Assembly (NCBI RefSeq): GCF_034440735.1
Contig: NZ_CP140098.1
Coordinates: 1,853,501 to 1,917,500, forward strand
Direction of reading: 5' to 3'
Length of the DNA: 64,000 nt
DNA from: Deinococcus sp. AB2017081
GTDB taxonomy: Bacteria; Deinococcota; Deinococci; Deinococcales; Deinococcaceae
Shown here: piece after piece, positions 19,772 to 30,541 of the stretch
How positions within the stretch are numbered: position 1 is the first letter of the stretch
Layout: each line of letters opens with the position of its first letter
The notes under the pieces: generated by a model
Databases searched by the model: none
What the model was told of the DNA's origin: nothing
The model's input: only the letters and a program-made list of their open reading frames with translations
Made by a program: the position numbers and the translations under genes

Positions 19772-21784
19772 GTGCCCGTCCGTATTGTCAGTGTCGCCGC
19801 GCACAGCGGTGCCGGGAAAACCACGCTTACTGAAGCCCTGCTGCACCGCAGCGGGGCCATTCCACGTCTGGGCCGGGTCGAGGACGGCACGACCACCAGC
19901 GACCACACCGATGCCGAGAAGGCCCACGGCTTCTCAATCACGACCGGTGTGGTGCGCCTGGTGCACGCCGGCACCGAGATCACCGTGCTGGACACGCCCG
20001 GCTACGCCGACTTCGTGCGCGAGATCCGTGGGGCGGTGCGGGCCGCCGACGCCGCGCTGATGGTCGTGAGTGCTGTCAGCGGGGTCGAGGTGGGCACCGA
20101 GCGCGTGTGGGCCACCGCAGACCGCTTCGGCATGCCCCGGCTGGTCGCCATCAACAAGATGGATCGGGAGCGGGCCGACTTCTTCACGGTGCTGGCCGAC
20201 ATCCGGGCCAGCCTGAAGGGATCTTCGGCCGCGCTGTACGTCCCGGTGGGGGAGGGCGCGGACTTCACGGACGTGGTGGACGTCCTGACCGGCGTGACCG
20301 CCAGCGGGCAGCCGGCCCCGGACGCCATGCGCACCGTGCTGCGCGAGGCGCGGGACACCCTGGTCGATGCCATTGTCGAGACGGACGACGACCTCATGAA
20401 CCGCTATCTGGAGGGCGAGGAGATCTCCGGGGACGAACTGCGGGCCGCCCTGATCCGTGCGGTGCACGCGGGTACGCTGTATCCGGTGCTGCCGGTGAGT
20501 GCCGCCACCGGCGTGGGCCTGGACGCCCTGCTGGCCCTGCTGGTCGATGGCCTGCGGTCGGCGCGGGAACGCGGCCCCGTGACCGGCGTGGACGGCCAGA
20601 CCCGCGAGCCCCGCCCGGACGCTCCCTTCAGCGCCCGCGTGTGGCGCATGAGCATCGACCCCTTTGTCGGCAAGATCGCGTACGTCCGCGTGTGGAGCGG
20701 CACCCTCCGGGCCGGTGACATCATCCGCAACACCACGCGCGGCAGCGACCTGAAACCCGCCCACCTGTACGTCATGAACGGCCGCGACCTGACCGAGGTG
20801 CCGGAACTGAGCGCCGGCATGATCGGCGTGCTGACCAAGCTCGGCGACCTGCACACCGGCGATACTCTGGCCGACACCGCGCAGCCCATCGAGTACGACC
20901 CGCTGTGGCTGCCCGACCCGGCCCACACCGTCGCGCTGCATCCCGTCACGCGTCAGGACGAGGACAAGATCGGCGCGGCCATCGCCCGGCTGATCGAGGA
21001 AGACCCCACCCTCCAGTTCTCGCGTGAGCCGCAGACCGGCGAGCAGCTGCTCTCGGGCATGGGCGACATGCACACGACCATCGCCATCGAGAAACTGGCC
21101 GCCCTGGGCGTCAATGTCACCAGCACCGCGCCGCTGGTGCCCTACCGCGAGACCATCCACGCCAGCAGCGAGGCGCAGGGCAAGCACAAGAAACAGAGCG
21201 GCGGGCACGGCCAGTACGGCGACTGCAGGGTCAGGATCGAGCCGGGCCAGGGCTACAGCTTCCGCTCGGCCGTGGTCGGCGGCGCAATTCCCGGCAAGTA
21301 CATCCCCAGCATCGAGAAGGGCGTGCAGGACGCCATGCAGCGCGGCACGCTGGCCGGCTTCCCGTTGCAGGACATCCATGTCACCGTGCTGGACGGCAGC
21401 TACCACGACGTGGACAGCAGCGACATCGCCTTCCGCACCGCCGGCAGCCTGGCCCTGAAAAACGCGCTGGAGGGAGCGCGGCCCGGCCTGCTGGAACCCG
21501 TGATGCTCCTGAAAGTCCGCGCCCCCGCGCAGTTCACCGGCGACCTGATCGGCGACCTCCAGACCCGCCGTGCCCGCGTGCAGGGCATGGAGCCCGAGGG
21601 CACCGTCATTACGGTCACGGCGGTCGTGCCGCAGGCGGAACTCCAGAGCTATTCCGCTGACCTGCGCTCCCTGACCGGCGACCGGGGCGCGTTCTCGGTC
21701 AAGCCGCATGGATATCAGGACGTGCCCGAGCACATCGCCAAGAAGGTCATCGAGGAACGGAAGGTGGCGCTGGCAAACGCTTGA
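19772..21784 (+). CDS. EF-G-like GTPase of the Thermus EF-G-2 type
   Basis: A 670-residue translational GTPase with all five EF-G domains but divergent G motifs. G1 is AHSGAGKTT (11-18 region) where canonical EF-G has AHIDAGKT. G2 is HGFSIT. G3 is DTPGYADF, with Tyr78 at the position of the catalytic His of translocases. The same Gly-Tyr pattern occurs in the T. thermophilus EF-G-2 paralog as I remember it. Domains III-V follow, with [16 protein letters not shown] in domain IV. It is therefore a paralog of the housekeeping fusA product, and its role in ribosome translocation or recycling is unknown. AAAGGA lies 12 bases upstream of GTG 19772; GTG 19763 is an alternative. Confidence 0.88.
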   Translation: MPVRIVSVAAHSGAGKTTLTEALLHRSGAIPRLGRVEDGTTTSDHTDAEKAHGFSITTGVVRLVHAGTEITVLDTPGYADFVREIRGAVRAADAALMVVSAVSGVEVGTERVWATADRFGMPRLVAINKMDRERADFFTVLADIRASLKGSSAALYVPVGEGADFTDVVDVLTGVTASGQPAPDAMRTVLREARDTLVDAIVETDDDLMNRYLEGEEISGDELRAALIRAVHAGTLYPVLPVSAATGVGLDALLALLVDGLRSARERGPVTGVDGQTREPRPDAPFSARVWRMSIDPFVGKIAYVRVWSGTLRAGDIIRNTTRGSDLKPAHLYVMNGRDLTEVPELSAGMIGVLTKLGDLHTGDTLADTAQPIEYDPLWLPDPAHTVALHPVTRQDEDKIGAAIARLIEEDPTLQFSREPQTGEQLLSGMGDMHTTIAIEKLAALGVNVTSTAPLVPYRETIHASSEAQGKHKKQSGGHGQYGDCRVRIEPGQGYSFRSAVVGGAIPGKYIPSIEKGVQDAMQRGTLAGFPLQDIHVTVLDGSYHDVDSSDIAFRTAGSLALKNALEGARPGLLEPVMLLKVRAPAQFTGDLIGDLQTRRARVQGMEPEGTVITVTAVVPQAELQSYSADLRSLTGDRGAFSVKPHGYQDVPEHIAKKVIEERKVALANA

Positions 21785-21865
21785 GCTTATAGATCGAGGA
21801 GGAGTTGGCGAGCTTTTGGCTCCAGCAGGTCAATATTGATGACCCTGGGCTCTCCTCTTAATCCG

Positions 21866-22504
21866 TCATATCAGCAAGTTGATTTTCAATCGATTATTTT
21901 CTGGTAAGTACAGAACACTCTCCCGCCCCGCGCGAAAAGCAAACACCGACTGCGGCGGAAGTGATAATGCCTGTGTTATATATCGCCCAACCGTGTCGAC
22001 AAATTCAAGAATATTTGTAGTAAAATAGTCGTCATTGGATAATCCATCCAAAGTTTCTGGCGAGTTCCAAACTTCCGCCGAAACTACTTTCCAGCCTGAG
22101 CTGTATTCAGAACCCGGATGTGCCCTTAGAAAGACCATAGTTGCTCCCAGTTCTAAGCCATTTTGTACCGCTATCCCTTGATTATATCGAAACGCTGTGA
22201 TTTCAACGTTGGCGGACTTGTGGAACTCTCTCCTCCCAATGTAATCTCTTATTGTTGAAGTTATATCTTCCCTCCATGTAAGATTCTCCCTACTCGGTTC
22301 TTGGATAAAAATATTCCTTCCTGCGCTTATGAAGCGTACTGGAATCCAGTCAAGAATAAAGTCTTTTGAAAATATGGAATCCAGTATAAATTCATCGATT
22401 AGCACACTTAATACCGGAATCACATAGACAAGATAAGCATCCTCTATTTCAAATATAAGTACTCTTTCCCCATAAGCGATTCTTTGACCTTGTGGTTTAT
22501 TCAT
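21866..22504 (-). CDS. AT-rich orphan gene, 212-aa hypothetical protein
   Basis: I recognise no family. Codon use is strikingly AT-rich (many ATA, TTA, AAA and AAT codons) against its GC-rich neighbours, and the low-GC stretch coincides with the gene. The product starts MNKPQGQRIAYGERVLIFEI and is rich in Ile, Phe and Tyr. It has alternating beta/helix character and no signal peptide or convincing membrane helix. The ATG lies 3 bases after the stop of the ABC exporter subunit, so it would be translated from the exporter mRNA or use its own AT-rich promoter. The pattern suggests recent horizontal gain. A stand-alone immunity or defence-associated gene is possible but unproven. Confidence 0.7.
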   Translation of the reverse strand: MNKPQGQRIAYGERVLIFEIEDAYLVYVIPVLSVLIDEFILDSIFSKDFILDWIPVRFISAGRNIFIQEPSRENLTWREDITSTIRDYIGRREFHKSANVEITAFRYNQGIAVQNGLELGATMVFLRAHPGSEYSSGWKVVSAEVWNSPETLDGLSNDDYFTTNILEFVDTVGRYITQALSLPPQSVFAFRAGRESVLYLPENNRLKINLLI

Positions 22505-22507
22505 AGA

Positions 22508-24550
22508 TTAGTTACCCACAACTGGCACCTGCTCTGCCCCCGGCTTCGGTGCCCCCATTTCCCCCGACCCGCTGAACTGCGACTCGTACAGGCCGGCATA
22601 CAGGCCCCGCCGCGCCAGCAGCTCCTCGTGCGTGCCCTGCTCGACGATCTGGCCAGTCTGCATCACCAGAATCAGGTCGGCCCCCTTGATGGTGCTCAGG
22701 CGGTGCGCGATCACGAAACTGGTGCGGTCGCTTCTCAGCGCGGCCATGGCGTGCTGCACGAGCAGTTCGGTGCGGGTGTCCACGCTGGAGGTCGCCTCGT
22801 CGAGGATCAGCAGGTCGGGGTTGGCCAGGAAGGCGCGGGCAATCGTGATGAGCTGCTTCTCGCCGGCGCTGATGTTGCCGGCCTCGTCGTCGAGCACCGT
22901 GTCGTAGCCGCCCGGCAGCGAGTGGACGAAGCGGTCGACGTAGGTGGCCTGCGCGGCGGCGAGGATCTCGGCCTCGCTGGCGGTGGGCCGGCCGTAGGCG
23001 ATGTTGTCGCGGATGGTGCCGGCGAACAGCCACGTGTCCTGCAAGACCATGCCGATGCGTGAGCGCAGTTCGTGGCGGGGCAGCTGCGTGATGTCCACGC
23101 CGCCCAGGGTGATGCGCCCGCCGCTGAGTTCATAGAAGCGCAGGATCAGGTTGACCAGGGTGGTCTTGCCCGCGCCGGTCGGCCCGACGATGGCGACGGT
23201 CTGGCCGGGCTGCACGGTCAGGTTCAGGTGCTGGATCAGGGGCCGGGCCGGGTCGTAGGAGAAGCTGACGTCCTCGAAGCGGATCTCGCCGCGCTGGTCG
23301 GCTGTGGTGTCACGCGCCAGTGGGGCGGCGGCATCGGGCACCTGTTCGGGCGCGTCGAGCACCTGGAAGACCCGCTCGGCGCTGGCCACGCCGGACTGCA
23401 ACAGGTTCGCCATGGACGCGACCTGTGTGAGCGGCTGCGTGAACTGCCGCGAGTACTGGATGAAGGCCTGGACGTCCCCCACGGACAGCTGCCCGGACGC
23501 GACCCGCAGGCCGCCGACCACGGCGATGGCGACGTAGTTCAGGTTCCCGAGGAACATCATGGCGGGCATGATCGTGCCGCTGATGAACTGGGCCCCGTAG
23601 GCCGCTCGGTACAGCTCGTCGTTCTTGACCCGGAAGGCCTCGTCGGCCTCGCGCTGGCGGCCGTAGAGCTTCACGAGGCCGTGGCCGGTGAAGGTCTCCT
23701 CGATCAGGCCGTTCAGTTCCCCGGTGTGCTTCCACTGCCGCACGAACAGCCCCTGCGAGCGCTTTGCGACCGCGCCGGTCAGCGCCATCGACAGCGGGAT
23801 GGTGACCAGCGCGATCAGGGTGAGCAGCCACGACAGGCTGAACATCATGCCGATCACGGCGATCACGGTCAGCAGCGACACGAGCAGCTGCCCCAGTGTC
23901 TGTTGCAGACTGGTGCCGACGTTGTCCACGTCGTTCGTCACGCGGCTCAGGAGTTCCCCGCGCGGCTGGCCGTCCACGTAGGGCAGCGGCAGGCGGTTCA
24001 GTTTCGCGGCCACGTCCGTCCTCAGGCGGGACACGGTGCTCTGGATGACCCCCGCGAGCAGGTAGCCGGACAGCCATTGCAGCGCCGCCGACACGAGATA
24101 CAGGCCCAGCGCGAGCAGCAGCACGCGGCCCAGGGCGGTCATGTCGATGCCCACGCCGGGCGTCAGGGTCATGGAGCCGAGCACATCGGCCACGCGGCCC
24201 TGACCGCTGTCGCGCAGGCTCTGGAGGGCGGCCTCCTTGGTCGTCCCGGCTGGCAGGCGGGCGCTGATGAACCCCGAGAAGATCAGGTCAGTCGCGCGGC
24301 CCAGGAGGCGTGGCCCCACCGCTCCCAGGATCACGCTCGCCACCGAAAGCAGCACGATCACGGCCACCTGGGTGCGGTACGGCGCGAGCCGGTTCAGCAG
24401 CCGCCGGGCCGACGGCCCGAAGGTCGACGCCTTCTCGCCGGGGACGCCCATCTGCATGTGGGGCGGCCCCCCCCGGCGCACACCGGCCGGGCCGCGCCGC
24501 TCCTCGGCCGCGCGTTCCTCGTCGCTGCGTATACCCTCGCCGCGTGTCAT
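22508..24550 (-). CDS. ABC exporter subunit with catalytically complete site
   Basis: A 680-residue type IV ABC exporter half-transporter: a hydrophilic N-terminal tail (1-50), six transmembrane helices (about 58-350) and a nucleotide-binding domain. Walker A is GPTGAGKTT (456-463), Walker B is LILDE with catalytic Glu585, and the H-loop is AHR with His616. The signature is ISAGEK (560-565), not LSGGQ. Together with the next subunit, which has the opposite pattern, this makes one competent and one degenerate ATP site, as in TM287/288 and BmrCD. The substrate is unknown (drug or lipid likely). It starts 37 bases after its partner in the same operon. Confidence 0.92.
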   Translation of the reverse strand: MTRGEGIRSDEERAAEERRGPAGVRRGGPPHMQMGVPGEKASTFGPSARRLLNRLAPYRTQVAVIVLLSVASVILGAVGPRLLGRATDLIFSGFISARLPAGTTKEAALQSLRDSGQGRVADVLGSMTLTPGVGIDMTALGRVLLLALGLYLVSAALQWLSGYLLAGVIQSTVSRLRTDVAAKLNRLPLPYVDGQPRGELLSRVTNDVDNVGTSLQQTLGQLLVSLLTVIAVIGMMFSLSWLLTLIALVTIPLSMALTGAVAKRSQGLFVRQWKHTGELNGLIEETFTGHGLVKLYGRQREADEAFRVKNDELYRAAYGAQFISGTIMPAMMFLGNLNYVAIAVVGGLRVASGQLSVGDVQAFIQYSRQFTQPLTQVASMANLLQSGVASAERVFQVLDAPEQVPDAAAPLARDTTADQRGEIRFEDVSFSYDPARPLIQHLNLTVQPGQTVAIVGPTGAGKTTLVNLILRFYELSGGRITLGGVDITQLPRHELRSRIGMVLQDTWLFAGTIRDNIAYGRPTASEAEILAAAQATYVDRFVHSLPGGYDTVLDDEAGNISAGEKQLITIARAFLANPDLLILDEATSSVDTRTELLVQHAMAALRSDRTSFVIAHRLSTIKGADLILVMQTGQIVEQGTHEELLARRGLYAGLYESQFSGSGEMGAPKPGAEQVPVVGN

Positions 24551-24587
24551 ACAGCCTCCGAGGTCGTCCGGCGGAGCTGCTTGCCTC

Positions 24588-26327
24588 TCATGCCGCCACC
24601 TCGTCCTGCGCGGCCTGCTGGGACTGCGCGATCTCCTGATACGTGGGGCAGGTGCGCAGCAGCTCGTCGTGCGTGCCCTGACCGACGATCCGGCCGTCGT
24701 CCAGCACGATGATCTGGTCGAAGTCCACGATGGTCGAGACGCGCTGCGCGACCACGATCACGGTCGCGTCCTGCGTGACGGGGCGCAGGGCACGGCGCAG
24801 CCGGGCGTCGGTGGCGAGATCCAGGGCACTGAAGGCGTCGTCGAAGAGGTACACGTCTGGGCGGCGCACGACCGCGCGGGCAATGGCGAGGCGCTGGCGC
24901 TGCCCGCCGGACACGTTCGAGCCGCCTTGCGTGATCCTCGCGTCCAGGCCGCCGTCCATGGCGGCCACGAAGTCGTCGGCCTGAGCGATCCGCAGCGCGT
25001 CCCACAGCTCGTCGTCGGTCGCGTCCGGTCTGCCGTAGCGGAGGTTGCTGGCGACCGTGCCGGTGAACAGGAACGGCCGCTGCGGCACGAAGCCCACGTG
25101 GGCCCACAGGCTGTCCAGGGCCAGGTCGCGGATGTCCACGTCGCCCAGACGGACACTGCCGCCGGTCGTGTCGAACAGGCGGGGAATCAGGTTCAGCAGC
25201 GTGGTCTTGCCGGCCCCGGTGCTGCCGATGATCGCGGTCGTCTGTCCTGGCCGGGCCGTGAACGAGACGTGCTCCAGCACGGGAAACTGCGCCCCCGGAT
25301 ACTGGAAGGACACGTCCCGCAGCTCGATCTGCGCCGCGTGGGCCGGGAGCGTGACCGGATGCTCGGGCGGGGCCACGGAGGAGTCTGTGTCGAGCACGGC
25401 GCTGATCCGCTCGGCCGACACGGACGCGCGGGGAATCATCATGGACATGAAGGTCGCCATCATGACGGCCATCAGGATCTGCATCAGGTAGGCCATGAAG
25501 GCCGTCAGGGCACCGACCTGCATCTCGCCGCTCTGCACGCGGCCCGCGCCGAACCACAGCACCGCGACCGTCGAGACGTTCAGCACGATGGTCACGATGG
25601 GGAAGACCAGGGCCTGCAACCGGCCGACCGTCAGGGCCGCGTCCGTCAGGGTGGCGTTCGCATGCCCGAAGCGGGCGGTCTCGACGTCCTCGCGCACGAA
25701 GGCCCGCACCACGCGGATGCCGGTGATCTGCTCGCGCAGCACACGGTTCACGCTGTCGATGGCGGTCTGCACGATGCGGAACTGCGGCAGCATCTGCCGG
25801 ATCACCAACCCCACGGCCACGACCAGCACCGGCACCGCCACCGTGATCAGCCATGACAGGGCCACGTCCTGGCGCAGTGCCATGATGATCCCGCCGATCA
25901 TGGAGATCGGGGCGCTGACCATCATGGCCAGGGCCATGAACAGCAGCGTCTGCACCTGGGTCACGTCGTTCGTCGTGCGCGAGATCAGGGTGGGGGCCCC
26001 GAACTGCGCCACCTCGCGCGACGAGAAGGTGCCGACCCGGTGAAAGACGGCGGCCCGCAGGTCACGGCCCAGGCCCATCGAGATGCGGGCGCTGAACGAC
26101 ACCGCCCACACCGTCGCCGCGATCTGGAGGACGCTGAACAGCAGCATCCACCCGCCGGTGCGGACGATGAAGGCCGTGTCGCCCACGGCCACGCCCCGGT
26201 CGATGATGTCGGCGTTCAGGGTGGGCAGGTACAGCGCCGCGAGCGTCACGACGAGTTGCAGGGCCAGCACGGCCAGGATGGCCCCCCGGTACGGCCGGGC
26301 GTACGTTCGGATCACGCGGATCAGCAT
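24588..26327 (-). CDS. ABC exporter subunit with degenerate ATP site
   Basis: A 579-residue half-transporter, first gene of the operon. Six membrane helices span about 15-300. The nucleotide-binding domain has Walker [10 protein letters not shown] (368-375) and canonical signature VSGGQ (472-476). The Walker B end is [10 protein letters not shown], with Asp497 where the catalytic Glu should be, and Gln528 replaces the H-loop His. This is the typical degenerate partner of heterodimeric exporters, whose canonical signature completes the active site on the other subunit. ATG 26327 is preceded by GAGGGGAG. It diverges from the threonine aldolase gene. Confidence 0.93.
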   Translation of the reverse strand: MLIRVIRTYARPYRGAILAVLALQLVVTLAALYLPTLNADIIDRGVAVGDTAFIVRTGGWMLLFSVLQIAATVWAVSFSARISMGLGRDLRAAVFHRVGTFSSREVAQFGAPTLISRTTNDVTQVQTLLFMALAMMVSAPISMIGGIIMALRQDVALSWLITVAVPVLVVAVGLVIRQMLPQFRIVQTAIDSVNRVLREQITGIRVVRAFVREDVETARFGHANATLTDAALTVGRLQALVFPIVTIVLNVSTVAVLWFGAGRVQSGEMQVGALTAFMAYLMQILMAVMMATFMSMMIPRASVSAERISAVLDTDSSVAPPEHPVTLPAHAAQIELRDVSFQYPGAQFPVLEHVSFTARPGQTTAIIGSTGAGKTTLLNLIPRLFDTTGGSVRLGDVDIRDLALDSLWAHVGFVPQRPFLFTGTVASNLRYGRPDATDDELWDALRIAQADDFVAAMDGGLDARITQGGSNVSGGQRQRLAIARAVVRRPDVYLFDDAFSALDLATDARLRRALRPVTQDATVIVVAQRVSTIVDFDQIIVLDDGRIVGQGTHDELLRTCPTYQEIAQSQQAAQDEVAA

Positions 26328-26444
26328 CGGGACTCCCCTCGGGCGGTGCTGAACCCACGGCGCGCCGCCTCACCCCGGCATTGTGCACCGCTCCTGGGCG
26401 CATGGCCTCCGCCAGATGGCCAGGGTGGGCGTAGCATGCCCCCC

Positions 26445-27458
<1,014 letters not shown>

Positions 27459-27520
27459 AACGTTCCGAATCCGCCCTTGGACGGAGGACGCCGCGCCGCC
27501 GGGTCAGGTAGGCTCTCGGT

Positions 27521-28540
27521 ATGACCTGGCCGGATGCTCCATCACCCGCTCCATCTGCCCACGCCGACGGGGCCACGCCGCCGCTGCCGGGCACACCGGG
27601 CATCCGTGCCTTGGACGGCAACCGCGCCGCCCTGACCCTGCTGATCGTGCAGAACGTCGTGGCGGCCCTGGGCGTGGGACTGGACATCCCCAGCGGCGGG
27701 CGCACCATCCATATCGGCCTGAACCTGTCCCTGGGCACTGCCCTGCTGCTGTCCTTCGCGGTTCTGGTGCTCGTGGCGTTCACGGTCTTCCGGCCGGCCA
27801 TGCGTGCGCTCATGCAGGACACGCGCTGGCGCACGCCGCCGTCATGGGGGCTGGCGCTGGCGGCCTTCGTGCTGGCTTTCCTGGTGTCGCGGGCCTTCGC
27901 GCTGGCCTACGTGAGCTTCTTCCCGGATTCGATCAGCGCCGTGCCGCAGTTCCTGACCTCGGGGGCGGCCCTGATTCCCATGCTCCTCGCCGCCGGTCTG
28001 CTGGTGCCCCTGGCCGAGGAGGTCGCGTTTCGGGGCCTGATGATGCGCGGCCAGGAACGCGCCGCCGGGTTCACGGTCGCGGCCCTGGCGACGACTGCCG
28101 CGTTCGCCGTGGCGCACGGCGTGCCGGCCAGCGTGGCGGGCATCCTGCCGCTGGCGTATGTGCTGGCGCGGCTGGTGCAGCACACGGGCAGCATCTGGAA
28201 CGCCGTGATCGTCCACGCCCTGAACAACACGCTGTCGGTCGGGCTGGGCTCCTTCCTGGCTGGCAAGAATCTGGGTGACGCGGCCCAGGCGGGGGCCGTG
28301 CTGGGCAGTTCGTCGCTGAAACTGCCGCTGGCCTTCGGGGCGCTGCTGTTCGGGGTCGTCGTGCTGGTCGTGCTGCACCTGTGGCTCACGCCCCGTCCGG
28401 ATGGGCACGAACGCGCTGCCCCCGGCCCGTGGCTGAGCGGAGCGTATGTCGTGATCGTCGTGTTCGGGCTGGGGGCCATGCTGGCGACCATTCCGGCAGT
28501 CACGGGCCTGTACACCTCGCTGCGGGGCGCGGTGCCCTGA
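27521..28540 (+). CDS. CPBP family intramembrane metalloprotease
   Basis: A 339-residue membrane protein of the CAAX-protease/bacteriocin-processing (ABI) family, with about eight hydrophobic segments. The glutamate motif is LAEEVAFRG (EExxxR) near residue 167, FAVAH follows in the next helix, and HALNNT in a later helix supplies the third metal-binding position. Such proteins act in the cytoplasmic membrane as proteases or scaffolds; the substrate is unknown. ATG 27521 lies 6 bases after TAGGCT (leaderless). The next gene begins 2 bases after its stop. Confidence 0.88.
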   Translation: MTWPDAPSPAPSAHADGATPPLPGTPGIRALDGNRAALTLLIVQNVVAALGVGLDIPSGGRTIHIGLNLSLGTALLLSFAVLVLVAFTVFRPAMRALMQDTRWRTPPSWGLALAAFVLAFLVSRAFALAYVSFFPDSISAVPQFLTSGAALIPMLLAAGLLVPLAEEVAFRGLMMRGQERAAGFTVAALATTAAFAVAHGVPASVAGILPLAYVLARLVQHTGSIWNAVIVHALNNTLSVGLGSFLAGKNLGDAAQAGAVLGSSSLKLPLAFGALLFGVVVLVVLHLWLTPRPDGHERAAPGPWLSGAYVVIVVFGLGAMLATIPAVTGLYTSLRGAVP

Positions 28541-28542
28541 AC

Positions 28543-28932
28543 GTGCTGGCGCGGCTGCAGGCACTGGCCCGAACCCTGAAGGCCGATCTGCACGCGCTGT
28601 CCATCGCGGCCCGCGATCCGCGCACGCCCTGGGTGGCCCGCGCCGTCGCCGTGCTGGTGCTGGCTTACGCCCTGAGCCCCATCGACCTGATTCCGGACTT
28701 TATTCCGGTGCTCGGGTATCTGGATGACCTGCTGCTCGTTCCGGCCGGGCTGTGGCTGGTCCGCCGCCTGATCCCGCCGGCCGTCCTGGCCGACGCCCGT
28801 GCCCACGCCGCCGCGCACCCCGCCCGGCTGCCGCGCAGCGCCCTGGGGCTGGCCCTGATGCTGCTCGTGTACGCCGCGCTGCTGGCCGGGCTGGGCTGGT
28901 GGGTCGTGCGCCGTGCCCACGCGGGCGGGTAG
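28543..28932 (+). CDS. YkvA-type DUF1232 membrane protein
   Basis: A 129-residue protein with the DUF1232 core [20 protein letters not shown] (about residues 47-66), a motif found in small membrane proteins of unknown role, followed by [13 protein letters not shown]. Another hydrophobic segment ([18 protein letters not shown]) closes the protein, which is longer than the core family. GTG 28543 is two bases after the stop of the protease gene, so the genes are probably coupled. It is a membrane protein of unknown function. Confidence 0.83.
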   Translation: MLARLQALARTLKADLHALSIAARDPRTPWVARAVAVLVLAYALSPIDLIPDFIPVLGYLDDLLLVPAGLWLVRRLIPPAVLADARAHAAAHPARLPRSALGLALMLLVYAALLAGLGWWVVRRAHAGG

Positions 28933-28943
28933 GATGACGCGGC

Positions 28944-29684
28944 ATGGCCCGCCCCCGCACCCGCCAACGGCCCCCCGATCCTCTGCCCCAGGTCGATGAG
29001 CCGCCGGCCCCGTGGCCGACCGAACTGCTGACCGGGCCGCGTCTCTTTGCCCGTGCCCTGGCCCCGACCACGCCGGTGCTGTGGCGCTACCTGGGCGTGG
29101 TGGTGCTCAGCTCCGTGCTGTCCGGCGTGGCCTACGCGCTGGTGGTGCGCCACGCCACGACGTGGGCGGCCACGACGGCCGGGACACCGGTGCCGTCGAT
29201 CCTGAACGCTCTGATCGACGTGCTGGGCGGCACCTTCCTGGGCGTGCTGACCGCCGTGCTCATGTGGGGCCTGGGCACGCTGGGGGCCGGCCGCGCCGCC
29301 CGACCGGCCGAGGTCTACGGCGCGAGTTTCGCGCTGCTGCCGCCACTGTGGCTGCTGGTGATCGTGTGGACACTCCTGACCCCGGCCGCCGCGTGGATTC
29401 CGGGTGCAGCGGCCACCCAGGCGGCAGGCACCGCGCTTCCGGAGCTTCAGGTCGCGGGGCTGCGGGCGGCGGCGGGCACCCAGGCCGGTCAGCTCCTGCT
29501 GCTGGTCACGCTGCTGGGCACCGCCGCGCAGTGTGCCCTGGCCGTGCCGGCGCTCGCCACCCTGAACGGAAAGCCGGGGCGGGCTGTCCTGGGTGGCCTG
29601 CTGCCGCTCGTGCCCGCCCTGCTCGTGCAGTTCGTGGGGATTGCCCCGCTGGCGATCGCCGCGCTGAACCGTCCCGGCGGTTAG
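28944..29684 (+). CDS. YIP1-like multi-pass membrane protein
   Basis: A 246-residue product with a proline-rich cytosolic N-terminus (1-40) and about five hydrophobic segments (for example VLWRYLGVVVLSSVLSGVAY and LLPPLWLLVIVWTLL). The layout resembles the bacterial YIP1-domain proteins, but the similarity is by pattern only. Function is unknown. ATG 28944 follows TAGGAT by 8 bases, so it may have its own leaderless transcript even though it is 11 bases behind the DUF1232 gene. It is convergent with the DUF456 gene, with a 7-base gap. Confidence 0.7.
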   Translation: MARPRTRQRPPDPLPQVDEPPAPWPTELLTGPRLFARALAPTTPVLWRYLGVVVLSSVLSGVAYALVVRHATTWAATTAGTPVPSILNALIDVLGGTFLGVLTAVLMWGLGTLGAGRAARPAEVYGASFALLPPLWLLVIVWTLLTPAAAWIPGAAATQAAGTALPELQVAGLRAAAGTQAGQLLLLVTLLGTAAQCALAVPALATLNGKPGRAVLGGLLPLVPALLVQFVGIAPLAIAALNRPGG

Positions 29685-29691
29685 TCCAACG

Positions 29692-30192
29692 TCACTTCAG
29701 CACGCTGTTGGCCGGATCCCACAGCCGCCACAGTTCGTATGCGCCGACCATGGTGTGCAGCACGAGCTTGGCTGCAATCCCCGCCAGCAGGCCGATCAGG
29801 GTGCCCCAGGCCGAGCGCAGGGCCTCCTGCACGGGTTTGCCGACCACCAGCAGTTCGGCCACGAAGGCCCCGGCCAGCGGCCCCACGATCAGGCCCAGCG
29901 GGATGAAGATGCCCAGGATGCCGCCGATCAGGGCCCCCCACATGGCCTGTCTGCTCCCGCCATAGCGCCGCGCGCCCCACGCCGACGCCACGTTGTCCAC
30001 GCTCATGATCAGCAGGGTGATCACCGCGAAGGTCAGCAGGAAGGGCACGTCGGGCCACGGCTGGAAGCCGTCGAGCAGGGTGGCGACCACCGTGCCCAGG
30101 AAGATGATCAGGGTGGCGGGCATGGCAGGCACGAAGGTGCCGATCATGCCGACAATCCACGCGACGAGGAAGATCAGGAAGGCTAGGGTCAT
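29692..30192 (-). CDS. DUF456 family membrane protein
   Basis: A 166-residue protein with four to five membrane segments. The Gly-rich pattern of DUF456 is present: [16 protein letters not shown] near the N-terminus and [25 protein letters not shown] (with breaks) in the middle, followed by [18 protein letters not shown]. Function is unknown throughout the family. ATG 30192 is preceded by TACCCT at 9 bases. It stands alone between a convergent membrane protein gene and the tRNA-fMet terminator. Confidence 0.82.
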   Translation of the reverse strand: MTLAFLIFLVAWIVGMIGTFVPAMPATLIIFLGTVVATLLDGFQPWPDVPFLLTFAVITLLIMSVDNVASAWGARRYGGSRQAMWGALIGGILGIFIPLGLIVGPLAGAFVAELLVVGKPVQEALRSAWGTLIGLLAGIAAKLVLHTMVGAYELWRLWDPANSVLK

Positions 30193-30269
30193 CTCGGGTC
30201 AAGGGTACGCGGGCCGCGTCACGGGGGTTCCGCACGGGGCGGCAAAGGGCATGATCAGGGGCGGGCATG

Positions 30270-30293
30270 AAAAAGCCCCACCTTGCGGTGGGG
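30270..30293 (-). terminator. Rho-independent terminator of tRNA-fMet
   Basis: On the reverse strand CCCCACC, a 4-base loop and GGTGGGG form a 7-bp stem followed by C and a run of T, beginning 5 bases after the tRNA 3' CCA. This is the clearest classical terminator in the window. Confidence 0.88.
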
Positions 30294-30297
30294 ATCG

Positions 30298-30374
<77 letters not shown>

Positions 30375-30433
30375 ATACGGCACTTCACTTACATTCTGCG
30401 TCCCAGAGGGGCTTTCCTCTGAAGCGCTCAGGA

Positions 30434-30462
30434 ATAGTACCCCCATCGTGGAGAACTGTCAA
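30434..30462 (-). promoter_or_regulatory. Consensus promoter of tRNA-fMet
   Basis: On the reverse strand TTGACA (30457-30462), exactly 17 bases, then TACTAT (30434-30439). This is a near-perfect sigma-70-type promoter, the strongest in the window. Transcription should start near 30427, leaving a 5' leader of about 50 bases before the mature tRNA end. Confidence 0.85.
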
Positions 30463-30541
30463 CTGTGCATCAGGTCGCCGTGTCATCCATACCGAGGGAT
30501 ATCCCACCGCCGACCCGGCACCCGGCCGGTACGCTGGGCGC

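Noticed and set aside
22508..26327. Two independent homodimeric exporters
   Set aside because: The catalytic residues are split in a complementary way and the genes are 37 bases apart, which fits one heterodimer.
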